Shown here: piece after piece, positions 36,817-45,066 of the stretch
Numbering within the stretch: the first letter of the stretch is position 1
How the letters are laid out: the number at the start of each line of letters is the position of its first letter
Assembly: GCF_000337695.1 (NCBI RefSeq)
Contig: NZ_AOIA01000023.1
Coordinates: forward strand, 1-60,606
Direction of reading: 5' to 3'
Source: Natronococcus jeotgali DSM 18795
GTDB lineage: Archaea > Halobacteriota > Halobacteria > Halobacteriales > Natrialbaceae
DNA length: 60,606 nucleotides
Position numbers and translations under genes: made by a program
Notes under the pieces: model-generated
Told to the model about the DNA's origin: nothing
The model's input: only the letters and a program-made list of their open reading frames with translations
The model's database searches: none

Positions 36817-37202
36817 GTGTCCCAACCTCCCGGGAAGCCCCGGAGACTCACCCGAACGTTGGGTCCCAGAACGGATAGGCATTGTCACTCCTATTATGAC
36901 AGCCCATTCCAATAGACCCTGAAACGCTTGCTAACCGAGAGAATACGCGGCATCTCACGGGTTGCTCGTTTCGTTGTCACCCACTTAGTGACTACATGTA
37001 GTGGGATGGTTCGATAGAGGGCAATCCAGAAAAATATGAAGCAAAGGAGTCACCCGATTAATCACAAAAGGGATATACGGCATGACGGCTAACCTCTAGA
37101 CCGGCACGCAGTCCAGTGCTGTGTCCCAACCACCGTACTGCTGCGTGCCGGCCTGACCACCTTGCGTGGCTGGGTTCAGACTGATCTAGAGCTGGTATCT
37201 CG
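36817..37202. promoter_or_regulatory. Control region between divergent TrmB genes
   Basis: This 386-base region has no good gene. It holds CACTTAGTG (36982-36990) directly joined to the perfect 12-base palindrome ACTACATGTAGT (36991-37002), both nested in a larger CCCACT...AGTGGG dyad. Further right, 11-base arms CCGGCACGCAG (37101-37111) and CTGCGTGCCGG (37141-37151) can pair around 29 bases. The first set looks like a regulator operator; the second looks like a structured RNA or terminator. Confidence 0.6.
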
Positions 37203-38000
37203 ATGAGGAGTACTCCACCCAAAGACCCGGAGACCGACGCGATCGAGCAACTCGAGCGGTTCGGGTTGAGTGCCTACGCCGCACGGACGTTCGTCGCGCT
37301 CGCCAGCCTCGGGACGGGGACGGCCAGAGACGTAAGCCAGGTGTCGGAGGTACCACGTACTCGCGTGTACGATGCCGTCGAGGAGTTACAGGAGTGGGGA
37401 CTCGTCGATGTCCGGCAATCTTCTCCCAAGGAATTTTGGGTGATCTCCGCCGAAACCACCTGTCGACGGTTCGAACGGGACTTTCAGCACCGAACGGATG
37501 CTCTCCGGACGGCACTGAGCGAACTCGAGCCGGTCGAACAGCGAGCCGAGCAACGAGGAGTGTGGACGGTTAATGGACAGGCAGCGGTCACGGATCGAGT
37601 CCTAGAGTTCTTCGCCGCCGCCGAGGAGGAGATCGTCTACATGACTATCGAAGATCTCCTCATCGAGGACGTGATCGACGCCTTGAGCGAGGCCGCCAAA
37701 CGGGGGGTTTCGATCAAACTCGGGGGAGTCTCGTCGGATGTCCAAGAGCGCGTTCAAGAGGAGATCCCGGGTGCGACGATGTTCGAGTCGCTGTGGGTCT
37801 GGTCTGACACGCCAGCAGGCCGACTCATGATGGTCGACGGGCGCAAAACACTCGTAAGCGCACTCGTGAACGGTGAAAGCGCGAGCGTCACCGATCCACG
37901 CTCGGAAACCGCTATCTGGGGAGAGGGTGACGCGAACAGTCTCGTCGTGGTCCTAAAGGCAATTTTTACGTGGCGACTCGATACCATTGATTCGGACTAA
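37203..38000 (+). CDS. TrmB-family transcriptional regulator B
   Basis: This 265-residue paralogue of the divergent regulator shares the recognition-helix region (SEVPRTRVYDAVEELQEWGLVDVRQSSPKEFWVIS) and the C-terminal TrmB domain with VLEFFAAAEEEIVYMTIEDLLIEDVIDAL. The near-identical DNA-reading segment PRTRVYDAV suggests the two proteins may recognise related sites, possibly the palindromes between them. The inducer is unknown. Confidence 0.87.
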   Translation: MRSTPPKDPETDAIEQLERFGLSAYAARTFVALASLGTGTARDVSQVSEVPRTRVYDAVEELQEWGLVDVRQSSPKEFWVISAETTCRRFERDFQHRTDALRTALSELEPVEQRAEQRGVWTVNGQAAVTDRVLEFFAAAEEEIVYMTIEDLLIEDVIDALSEAAKRGVSIKLGGVSSDVQERVQEEIPGATMFESLWVWSDTPAGRLMMVDGRKTLVSALVNGESASVTDPRSETAIWGEGDANSLVVVLKAIFTWRLDTIDSD

Positions 38001-38046
38001 CCAAAAACGACGGCACACGGCTGTTGGGAGGAGGATGAACCGACAG

Positions 38047-38406
38047 TTAGGAATTCGGCTGTACTACTTGCACCGGGAACGAGTCTAATATCGCCTCGAT
38101 CTGTTCGTCAGGCTGGTACTGGACGATATCAGTTTCGGGATCGACTTCGACGACACCGTGGTCGAGCAGCTTTGGCAAGTGCTTGTGGGCCAGTTGGATG
38201 GCAAGTTGCTCTCGGTCCAGACGGGTCTCGGCGGACACCGAGTCACTGTTATGCAGGTGATCGATGAGGTCCTCGATCGATGTCCTGTCATTGGACGCTT
38301 CCCGTAATCGGTGGATGATTCTTCGACGGTGTCTATCCGAGACGATTTGGAGACAGACGTCGAAATGCTTCTCTCCCATGTTCCAACTGATGACCGGGAG
38401 CTGCAT
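38047..38406 (-). CDS. DUF7344-type HTH protein
   Basis: This 119-residue stand-alone winged-helix protein has VSDRHRRRIIHRLREA, EQLAIQLAHKHLPKLLDHGVVEVDPETDIVQYQP and little else, the pattern of haloarchaeal DUF7344 regulators. ATG 38406 is used; ATG 38379 (MGEKHFDVCLQ) is an equally good start. The upstream region is strongly AT-rich (38420-38450) and should contain the promoter. Confidence 0.78.
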   Translation of the reverse strand: MQLPVISWNMGEKHFDVCLQIVSDRHRRRIIHRLREASNDRTSIEDLIDHLHNSDSVSAETRLDREQLAIQLAHKHLPKLLDHGVVEVDPETDIVQYQPDEQIEAILDSFPVQVVQPNS

Positions 38407-38593
38407 CAAAGAGCGACATTTTCATACTTACTGTATTTTTCATTAAACGAGTGACAATATCTGCACCGGTGCGTTCGAAGGCTCTATCCAACGCCGGTCC
38501 GACGAGCCGCTGTGAAAAGAATCCGCTTGGGAACGGTTCTATGGTGCCTTCGAGAGGGCAGTGGCGAACCGAACGACGGGACTCCGAGGGCCG

Positions 38594-40426
38594 CTACTCG
38601 TCGTCCGACTCGCCTTCCGAGTTCGGGAGCACGTTGAAGGGACGCATCATGTCGTAGTCCTCGTGCTCGATCATGTGGCAGTGCCACATGTACTCGCCCG
38701 TCTGGTCGTTGAACAGGCCCTCGTACTCCCCGAAGTGGACGATCAGGTGGACCACCTCGGCGGGGTCGACCGAGACCACGTCGTTCCAGCCCAGTTCGTA
38801 GGGGGCGGGCGACTCGAGGGCGTCCGGATCGACGCCGTCCTCGGAGGAGTCGTAGTCGGCGAGCGACTGCCGTCCGAGCACCTGGAAGTGGACGAGGTGG
38901 AGGTGCATCGGGTGGGACATCGACGTGTTGTTGGCGAGGCTCCAGATCTCGGTCATCCCGAGTTCGGGTTCCTCGGTGACGGGGTCGTCGAGCGTGTACC
39001 CTTCGGACTGTTCCCGGTTCCCGAGCAGGTGTTTCGTCCGGCCGTACTCGTCGCTCCCCGGCGCGAGGGTGAGGTGGCGGTGGCGCTCGACGTCCTCGAG
39101 CGGGAGTTCGGGGACCGTCGTCAACGCGTCGGGGACCGTCCCGGCGCCCTCGCCGTCCGACTCGTCGGCGACGTCGACGAGCATGATCTCCGGAAGCGGC
39201 TTCGTCTCCTCGCTTTTCTCGGGCGTGCCGCGGTACAGCGACGGCGCGTCGTTGTACAGGAGCAACGTCTCGCCCGCGTAGTCGTCGAAGTCGACGACGA
39301 CGTCCGCGCGCTGGCCGGCGCCGATCTCGAGACGGCCGTCGACCGTCACCGGTTCCGAGAGGAGCCCACCGTCGTTCCCGATCTGGACGAACGACGGACC
39401 GGCGCCGCCGGTTTCGCCCGAGGCCTCGTCGTACTCGAGCAACTCGAGGTCGTAGTACCGGCTGTTGGAGCCGTTGAGTAGACGCAGGCGGTACCGCTCG
39501 GGGTCGACCGAGAGCCGCGGCCAGGCCTTCCCGTTGACCACGGGGACGTCCCCGTAGAACTCCGGGACGATGCTCGGATCGGGGTGTGAGTCGTCGCCGC
39601 CCCGGTCCTCGGAGACGGCCGACGGGTAGAACAGCGATCCGTCCTCGTTGAAGCTCCGATCCTGCAGAACGAGCGGGATCTCGTTCTCGTCGTCGGGCAA
39701 CCCGAGGCTGCGCTCGTGGTCGCTCCGGAGGAGATAAAAGCCCGCGAGTCCGGCGTAGACGTTGAGTCGCGTGATGCCGACCGCGTGGTCGTGGTACCAC
39801 AGCGTCGCCGACGGCTGCTCGTTGGCGTAGTAGTAGTCCTTCTTTTCGAACTCGGGGCCCGTCTCCTCGAAGTCGGACGTGAACCACGCCCCCGCGTGGC
39901 CGTCGCTCTCGGACTCGACGTTACCCCCGTGGAGGTGGGTCACGGTCCGTACGCCGGTGGTATCGTACGGGATCATGTCGCCGTGGACCGTCGTGTCGAC
40001 GGGCAGGAAGTGCTCGTCGGGCAGGTCGTTCTGCCAGCGAACGGAGACGGGTTCGCCCCGTTCGGCCTCGATCGTCGGCCCGGGGAACTGGCCGCCGTAC
40101 CCCCAGACGGTCGTCTCGGGCAGATCGCTGTGGAGCTTCTGTTCGACCTCGCTCATCTCGATCTCGTAGTAGGGGTGGCCGTCTTTCGTTCCGGCGGGCT
40201 CCGCGACGCCCGGCCGTGGAACCTCGTCGATCCACTTCTCGAGGTCCGGCGACGAGTGGGCAGCGACGGTCGTCGCCTCGGTCGATTCCGTCGGTTCCGA
40301 TTCGGTATCCGACGGCGTCCCGCCGGTCGAACATCCCGCGAAGGCCGAGAGACCCGTGGCTCCGGTAGCCAGAAGCATTTTGCGACGCGAGAGACCCGTT
40401 TCGGTTACCGAGAGTCGTTCGCTCAT
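38594..40426 (-). CDS. Multicopper oxidase (CotA/bilirubin oxidase-like), Tat lipoprotein
   Basis: This 610-residue exported oxidase reduces O2 to water with four coppers. It has a Tat signal with a lipobox (SRRKMLLATGATGLSAFAGC, Cys32). The copper ligands are all visible: HLHG, WYHDHA, HPMHLHLVHF and WHCHMIEHEDYDMM, the last with the Cys of type 1 copper and an axial Met. The sequence between the cupredoxin domains (RDSFN-like LQDRSFNEDG) is of the CotA group. Substrates could be Mn(II), phenolics or metals. A TATA-like GGTATTTGTAG lies before the ATG. Confidence 0.93.
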   Translation of the reverse strand: MSERLSVTETGLSRRKMLLATGATGLSAFAGCSTGGTPSDTESEPTESTEATTVAAHSSPDLEKWIDEVPRPGVAEPAGTKDGHPYYEIEMSEVEQKLHSDLPETTVWGYGGQFPGPTIEAERGEPVSVRWQNDLPDEHFLPVDTTVHGDMIPYDTTGVRTVTHLHGGNVESESDGHAGAWFTSDFEETGPEFEKKDYYYANEQPSATLWYHDHAVGITRLNVYAGLAGFYLLRSDHERSLGLPDDENEIPLVLQDRSFNEDGSLFYPSAVSEDRGGDDSHPDPSIVPEFYGDVPVVNGKAWPRLSVDPERYRLRLLNGSNSRYYDLELLEYDEASGETGGAGPSFVQIGNDGGLLSEPVTVDGRLEIGAGQRADVVVDFDDYAGETLLLYNDAPSLYRGTPEKSEETKPLPEIMLVDVADESDGEGAGTVPDALTTVPELPLEDVERHRHLTLAPGSDEYGRTKHLLGNREQSEGYTLDDPVTEEPELGMTEIWSLANNTSMSHPMHLHLVHFQVLGRQSLADYDSSEDGVDPDALESPAPYELGWNDVVSVDPAEVVHLIVHFGEYEGLFNDQTGEYMWHCHMIEHEDYDMMRPFNVLPNSEGESDDE

Positions 40427-40605
40427 ACTCGTCGGTAAGAAAGCCCTACAAATACCGGGTACACCTGGTTCCTACCTGATGGGAGGCGAACGGTCTATCC
40501 TCCGATCTAGGCGATCGAGCGGGGAAAAACCCTCCGTTCGTTCCCGTCTCCGCGGACGGTCCGACGCTCGAACGACGGCGCGCTCTCCGGCTTTCGGACG
40601 ACCGC

Positions 40606-41805
40606 CTAGTCGGACTCGTTACAGGCCGCGATGATGACCTCCGGGTCGTCGATCAACCGGTTCTCCATGTAGTTGCCCTTTCCCTTTCCGGCCCACTTGC
40701 GCTCCTGTTCGATGATCGAGAGGAACTCGAGCTCCGAGAGGATGTCTCGAACTCGACGGAGCTTCAGGTGCTCCGAGCGGTCCCGATCGCAGAGGCGCTT
40801 GTAGAGGTCGTAGGCCTCGTTGGTCGTTACGGGCACGTCGGTTCCCTCCTTCTGTTGGGTCAAAAGCGCCATCGCCTCGAGGACGAGCTTCGCGTGGCTC
40901 GGGCTCTTCGAGATGAGTTCGGCCAGCCGGCTGGTCTCCTCGCGTTCGTGAGCGTGGTCGACGCAGGCCTCGGTAACCGTCTCCAGGTCGTCCTCCTCGG
41001 CGATCTCGCCGGCGAATCGGAGGATGTCGATCGCCTTGCGCGCGTCGCCGTGCTCGCGTGCCGCGAGGGCGGCGACGCGAGGGACGACGCCGTCCTCGAG
41101 GACGCCGTCGTGGAAGGCGTCGGATCGCGAGCGCAGGATCTCGCGGATCTGGGAGGCGTCGTACGGCGAGAAGACGTACTCGCGTTCGCAGAGGCTCGAT
41201 TTGATCCGCTCGTCCAGCGAGTCCTTGTACCGGACCTTGTTCGAGATACCGATGACGCCGACGGTGCTGTCGGTGAGCTTGCCGGACTCGACCGCCCGCG
41301 AGAGCTGCATCAGGATGTCGTCGTCCTCGATCTTGTCGACCTCGTCTAAGATGATCAGCGCGACGTCGTACCGGGTGTCGACGATCCGCCAGAGCCGACG
41401 GTAGTACTCGGAGGTGCTCAGCCCCGAGTGGGGGATCGAGATCCCCGTCTCGGGCTGGTCGTTGAGCTGGTGGGCCGTCGACTGGACGGCCTGGGTCTCG
41501 GTCGATTCCTGAAGACAGTCGACGTAGGCGACCCCGATCGAGACGTCGTTGCCCTTGGCGCGGTCGATCGCCTGGTTCGTAATGAACTTCGAGCACAGCG
41601 ACTTTCCGGTCCCGGTCTTCCCGTAGACGAGGACGTTGTTCGGCGTGTTTCCCCGCGTGGCCGGTTTGATCGCGTTCGCGAGGTTCGTCAGCTCGTCCTC
41701 GCGACCGATGATGCGGTCGCCGTCCGGGAGGTGTGACACCTGCAGCAGCTCCTTGTTCCGGAAGATCTCGGTTTCGCTGCCGAAGTAGTCCATCGAATCC
41801 GACAT
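40606..41805 (-). CDS. orc1: Orc1/Cdc6 replication initiator
   Basis: This 399-residue AAA+ initiator binds origin repeats and loads MCM. Walker A is GKTGTGKS (62-69) and Walker B is LIILDEVDK (Asp154-Glu155). Sensor 1 lies in VIGISNK, and a C-terminal winged helix follows (about 310-395). The gene points away from an adjacent 1.1-kb region of origin repeats, the typical archaeal oriC arrangement, so this protein is the likely initiator for that origin. Confidence 0.95.
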   Translation of the reverse strand: MSDSMDYFGSETEIFRNKELLQVSHLPDGDRIIGREDELTNLANAIKPATRGNTPNNVLVYGKTGTGKSLCSKFITNQAIDRAKGNDVSIGVAYVDCLQESTETQAVQSTAHQLNDQPETGISIPHSGLSTSEYYRRLWRIVDTRYDVALIILDEVDKIEDDDILMQLSRAVESGKLTDSTVGVIGISNKVRYKDSLDERIKSSLCEREYVFSPYDASQIREILRSRSDAFHDGVLEDGVVPRVAALAAREHGDARKAIDILRFAGEIAEEDDLETVTEACVDHAHEREETSRLAELISKSPSHAKLVLEAMALLTQQKEGTDVPVTTNEAYDLYKRLCDRDRSEHLKLRRVRDILSELEFLSIIEQERKWAGKGKGNYMENRLIDDPEVIIAACNESD

Positions 41806-41856
41806 TCAGCTACCCCGACTATCGGGGAGCCGGCTTGTAAACGTTCGGAACCGGAT

Positions 41857-41867
41857 TGCCGCTGTAT
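41857..41867 (+). repeat. Origin repeat copy A (core only)
   Basis: The core TGCCGCTGTAT is intact, but the preceding half is diverged. This is the copy closest to orc1. Confidence 0.6.
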
Positions 41868-41909
41868 CTCCCCCGGTTTCGTTGCGTCGGGTTCTGAGAA
41901 ACGGGAACG

Positions 41910-41931
41910 ACACCCCTCGATGCCGCTGTAT
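41910..41931 (+). repeat. Origin repeat copy B
   Basis: ACACCCCTCGA followed by TGCCGCTGTAT, a full-length copy with two differences from the best copy. Confidence 0.8.
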
Positions 41932-41952
41932 AGGCCTTCGGGGACTCCGGAG

Positions 41953-41963
41953 TGCCGCTGTAT
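41953..41963 (+). repeat. Origin repeat copy C (core only)
   Basis: The core TGCCGCTGTAT is intact after a diverged left half. It lies 32 bases from copy B, the same spacing as copies G and H. Confidence 0.65.
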
Positions 41964-42008
41964 GAGTGTGTCTCCCGCGGTCGGTCGACCGAGAACTGCT
42001 CGAGGGGG

Positions 42009-42030
42009 ACACCCCGCAGTGCCGCTGTAT
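42009..42030 (+). repeat. Origin repeat copy D
   Basis: ACACCCCGCAG followed by TGCCGCTGTAT, one base different from the best copy. Confidence 0.82.
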
Positions 42031-42079
42031 GAGTACGGACTCTCGCGGCGGATCGGCGCTGGGTACGGCGGGATGGTGG

Positions 42080-42101
42080 ACACCCCGCGGTGCCGCTGTA
42101 T
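42080..42101 (+). repeat. Origin repeat copy E (consensus)
   Basis: ACACCCCGCGG followed by TGCCGCTGTAT. This is identical to the inverted copy at 42877-42898 and is taken as the consensus. Confidence 0.85.
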
Positions 42102-42155
42102 CGGTGAACGGAGTCGGCTGAGGGGAAACGTCTCCGACGGCGTTGGGAGGGGACG

Positions 42156-42177
42156 AGATACCGGAGTTCTTCTGTAT
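42156..42177 (+). repeat. Origin repeat copy F (degenerate)
   Basis: Only CTGTAT and a few left-half bases are kept. It is listed because its spacing fits the series. Confidence 0.35.
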
Positions 42178-42218
42178 AAGGTAGTTCCTCCCGGTACGGT
42201 GCCTGATATCCCCGATTC

Positions 42219-42240
42219 TCACCCCTCGATGCCGCTGTAT
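42219..42240 (+). repeat. Origin repeat copy G
   Basis: TCACCCCTCGA followed by TGCCGCTGTAT; nearly identical to copy B. Confidence 0.8.
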
Positions 42241-42250
42241 AGATACACAC

Positions 42251-42272
42251 ACACCCCGCGGTGCCGCTGTAA
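42251..42272 (+). repeat. Origin repeat copy H
   Basis: ACACCCCGCGG followed by TGCCGCTGTAA; only the last base differs from the consensus. It is the copy nearest the AT-rich segment on this side. Confidence 0.82.
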
Positions 42273-42683
42273 CGGATGGGAGGGGTGGGGGAGTCGAAAC
42301 GGTGGATGGGAGTCGAAACGATAGGTAGACGAGAGGGGAGGTGGTCGGGAACGCGACGAGACGGAGGACCGGAAGACGGAAGGCACAGACGCCAGTGGCG
42401 GGAACGTACGCCAGGAGAGGAGGCCAACCGAACGACGGGAAGTCGGGTACGAGCAGGCGGGACCCGAGGGAACGAGGCGGGTCTCGAGACGTCGGTTTCG
42501 ACCGGAACCGATCGCCGTTCGATGGGCTCTATCGAACTCCGTTCGATACAGCTAATGGACTGTAACTCGATAGTGGTATTTAGTAGTAGTGATTCCCGCT
42601 GGTTACAGAGAATCCGACTCCATAGTATTGTGCCTGCTCCGCGCATGATCTGACGGATGCCACAGCGTGGTCCGGCTGTATCC

Positions 42684-42789
42684 CCTGGTAGTGGTCTGGT
42701 TGAACCGCCTGGTAGTGGTCTGGTTGAACCGCCTGGTAGTGGTCTGGTTGAACCGCCTGGTAGTGGTCCGGTTGAACCGCCTGGTAGTG
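42684..42789. repeat. 24-bp tandem repeat array in the origin
   Basis: Four complete 24-base units beginning CCTGGTAGTGGT (42684, 42708, 42732, 42756) and a fifth partial unit lie between the AT-rich segment and the inverted origin repeat. Three units are identical and the fourth differs by one base. Because 24 is a multiple of three, both strands show repetitive open frames, which I regard as non-coding. Confidence 0.8.
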
Positions 42790-42876
42790 TCGAAACGGGC
42801 GGAACCTTCTCCGAGAACCGAGTCCCTGTCGCAAACCGACCGTCCGAGTCCCTTCGACCTCTCCCCTCCGGACGCT

Positions 42877-42898
42877 ATACAGCGGCACCGCGGGGTGT
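42877..42898 (-). repeat. Origin repeat copy I (inverted, perfect)
   Basis: On the minus strand this is identical to copy E over 22 bases. It is the only strong copy on the far side of the AT-rich segment and faces the others. Confidence 0.85.
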
Positions 42899-42986
42899 GT
42901 CTCTCCTGAATTCCATCCCTCCGCTTTCACTGGAGGACACGTTCGAAACCGGAACCCGATTTCGGAGTTTCCGAACGATCGCCAAA

Positions 42987-43820
42987 TTACCCCTCGCGTA
43001 CGGGAGCGAAGGCGTCGCGCTCTCGAAGTCGATCGACCGTCTCGCGAACCGTCTCGACGTCTTCGGGGTGCGTGCCGTAAACGATCTCGTCCGCGTGGGG
43101 CCGGACCCGACGGGTGACGTCGACGAGCCGTTCGGGGTCGATCTCGGCTCCCGAGAGCTGGATCGAGAGCGAGACCTCGAGGTCCGCGAAACGACGGGCG
43201 AACCCGCGGGCCAGCGACTCGACCCAGTAGCTCGTCCCGTAGCCGGGGTCACAGAGCGGTACGAGGACGCCGTCGACGTGAGCCGCGAGCGCCTCCGGGT
43301 CGAGTCCCGCGCGCGATCTGAGGTTCCCGGGATACGGGTCGGGGTACAGCGTCGCGACCAGGTCGCCGTCGACCCGCCTTGCGACCGCCGCGACAAAGGC
43401 CGTGAGAACGGCGGCCCGCCACGCGTCGCGCTCGTCGTACTCGCTCGCTTCGAACCGCGAGTCGCAGCGCTCGCAGCGACAGAACTCCGCCCCGGGGAAG
43501 CCGATCGTGGTGAGTCGTACGTCGCCTTCGATCTCTCCGATCCGCTCGAGCAGTCCCTCCCGATAGTCGGGATCGGTCGGACAGACGGTCCCCCAGTGGT
43601 GGCCCTCGGCGTCGGGCGTGGCGCGCGTCCCGTCGGCGTCGACGGCCGCCCGTTCGGGCTCGTCCCGGACCGTCGCCGTGTCGCCCCAGCAAGCGACGGA
43701 GCTGATCGTCCCCTCGAGCGGTTCCCGCCGATTCCCCTCGACGGACTCCGTGAAGAAGTAGCTGCGATCGCCGACGTCCGATCGCGCCAGCCCGCGATCG
43801 TCGGTGAGGATGGCGTACAT
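42987..43820 (-). CDS. Conserved haloarchaeal protein, TIM-barrel-like, with CxC/CxxC motif
   Basis: This 277-residue protein from ATG 43820 (MYAILTDDRGLARSDVGDRSYFF) is soluble. It contains a cysteine cluster CRCERCDSRF, and LYPDPYPGNLRSRAGLDPEALAAHVDGVLVPLCDPGYGTSYWVESLARGF suggests an alternating beta/alpha barrel similar to glycoside-hydrolase-like proteins. I do not recognise a function. It lies between oriC and hisH; the 68-base gap to hisH leaves co-transcription uncertain. Confidence 0.65.
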   Translation of the reverse strand: MYAILTDDRGLARSDVGDRSYFFTESVEGNRREPLEGTISSVACWGDTATVRDEPERAAVDADGTRATPDAEGHHWGTVCPTDPDYREGLLERIGEIEGDVRLTTIGFPGAEFCRCERCDSRFEASEYDERDAWRAAVLTAFVAAVARRVDGDLVATLYPDPYPGNLRSRAGLDPEALAAHVDGVLVPLCDPGYGTSYWVESLARGFARRFADLEVSLSIQLSGAEIDPERLVDVTRRVRPHADEIVYGTHPEDVETVRETVDRLRERDAFAPVREG

Positions 43821-43888
43821 GGCTCGCAGTGCCCGGCGAACGGTCTTAAAACGTTCCTCGGACGAGCCGACCGCTCCGCGGTCGATCG

Positions 43889-44551
43889 CTACTCGTCGCG
43901 ACAGATCTCGACGAAGTTCCGCAGAATTTCCAGTCCCGTCTCGCCGCTTTTCTCGGGGTGGAACTGGGTTCCGAAGACGTTGCCGGCCTCGTTGGCGACG
44001 ATCGCGGGGAACTCCCGTTCGTAATCGGTCGTCGCCACCGTCGCGTCCTCGTCGTCGGGCACGGCGTAGTAGGAGTGGACGAAGTAGGCGTAGCGTCCGT
44101 CTACCCCCTCCACGAGCGGGTGATCGCGCTCGACCGACAGCTCGTTCCAGCCCATGTGGGGGACCTTCTGACCTTCGGCGAAGCGAACGTTCGTTCCAGG
44201 GATCAGGTCGAGTCCTTGGACCGCGGACTCGCCCTCGTTTGCCCCCTCCTCGCTGGTCGTCAGCAGCATCTGCATGCCCAGACAGATCCCGAACAGCGGC
44301 GTGCCGGCGTCGGCGACCTCGAGTAAGTCCTCCCGGAGCGGGTCGGCGTTCTCGATCCCCTCGCGGAACGCGCCCACGCCGGGAAGGACGACGCCGTCGG
44401 CGTCGGCGAACGCCTCGGGGTCGTCGGTGATCTCGACGCCGGCGCCCGCGCGCTCGAGCCCGCGGGTGACGCTGCGGAGGTTGCCGAGGCCGTAGTCGAC
44501 GACCACGACGTCGGCGAGCGACTGCTGCCGATCGGACGTGACGGTGCTCAT
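43889..44551 (-). CDS. hisH: Imidazole glycerol phosphate synthase, glutaminase subunit HisH
   Basis: This 220-residue class I glutamine amidotransferase supplies ammonia to HisF in histidine synthesis. The nucleophile is Cys90 in GICLGMQ, and the His-Glu pair is in TQFHPEKSGETG. VVDYGLGNLRSV near the N-terminus is typical. ATG 44551 is chosen to match the family start; ATG 44590 would add a non-conserved extension. No other his gene is adjacent, as usual in haloarchaea. Confidence 0.94.
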   Translation of the reverse strand: MSTVTSDRQQSLADVVVVDYGLGNLRSVTRGLERAGAGVEITDDPEAFADADGVVLPGVGAFREGIENADPLREDLLEVADAGTPLFGICLGMQMLLTTSEEGANEGESAVQGLDLIPGTNVRFAEGQKVPHMGWNELSVERDHPLVEGVDGRYAYFVHSYYAVPDDEDATVATTDYEREFPAIVANEAGNVFGTQFHPEKSGETGLEILRNFVEICRDE

Positions 44552-44709
44552 GTCCCGACCTCGGTGGGGCGGAAAGAAGTGCATTGCCATTGCCGCAGCA
44601 TCCCGACTCACGGTCCGACGCCCGAGGCGCCACCGAACCGAGTCGCGTCGGAAGCGCCGCGCGCGCGCGAACCCAGGAGTTACTACCCGCACCGTTCGTA
44701 GCTTCCCGT

Positions 44710-45066
44710 ATGGTCGAAACAGATCCGGAAACCGTGGTACGAGACTACTACGACGCCGTCGACGACGAACGCTACGACGACCTCGTCGACCTGTTCGCCG
44801 AGGACGTCCGCTACGAGCGCCCGGGCCAGGGCGCGATCGAGGGCCGCGAGGACCTCCGGGAGTTCTACCTCGAGGGGCGGCCGCTCGAGGAGGGTAGCCA
44901 CGAGGTCGCCGACCTCGTCGTCGAGGACGAGACGGTCGCCGTACGGGGGACGTTCTCCGGCCGACAGGGCGGCGAGGACGTCGCCTTCGCCTTCGCGGAC
45001 TTCCACGAGTTCGAAGACGGGAAGATCGCGCGGCGCTACTCGTTTACCGATCGCGACGAGGTGTAG
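44710..45066 (+). CDS. NTF2-like (SnoaL-type) small protein 1
   Basis: This 118-residue protein has a cone-shaped NTF2-like fold (VRDYYDAVDDERYDDLVDLFAEDVRYERPG...GREDLREFYL...VAVRGTFSG...FAFADFHEFEDGKIARRYSF). Members bind small hydrophobic ligands or act as isomerases; the ligand is unknown. A paralogue lies at 51446-51775. Confidence 0.82.
   Translation: MVETDPETVVRDYYDAVDDERYDDLVDLFAEDVRYERPGQGAIEGREDLREFYLEGRPLEEGSHEVADLVVEDETVAVRGTFSGRQGGEDVAFAFADFHEFEDGKIARRYSFTDRDEV

Larger units (their letters stand above)
41806..42986. other. Replication origin (oriC) region
   Basis: This 1.2-kb non-coding region next to orc1 contains eight direct copies of a 22-base repeat (core TGCCGCTGTAT, usually preceded by ACACCCC) on the orc1 side. 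A purine-rich stretch (42272-42480), an AT-rich segment (about 42540-42640) and a 24-base tandem array (42684-42789) follow, with one perfect inverted repeat copy on the far side (42877-42898). Inverted origin boxes flanking an AT-rich unwinding element beside orc1 are the known archaeal origin layout. Confidence 0.85.

Noticed and set aside
41857-42272. CRISPR array
   Set aside because: Repeats are unevenly spaced (about 32 to 76 bases), partly degenerate, with one inverted copy and no cas genes; origin boxes explain them better.
42580-42930. Repetitive open frames on both strands across the origin (DHYQAVQP and GSGLVEPP repeats)
   Set aside because: They arise because the 24-base tandem unit is a multiple of three. 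They have no promoter, no recognisable protein pattern, and lie inside a clear origin.
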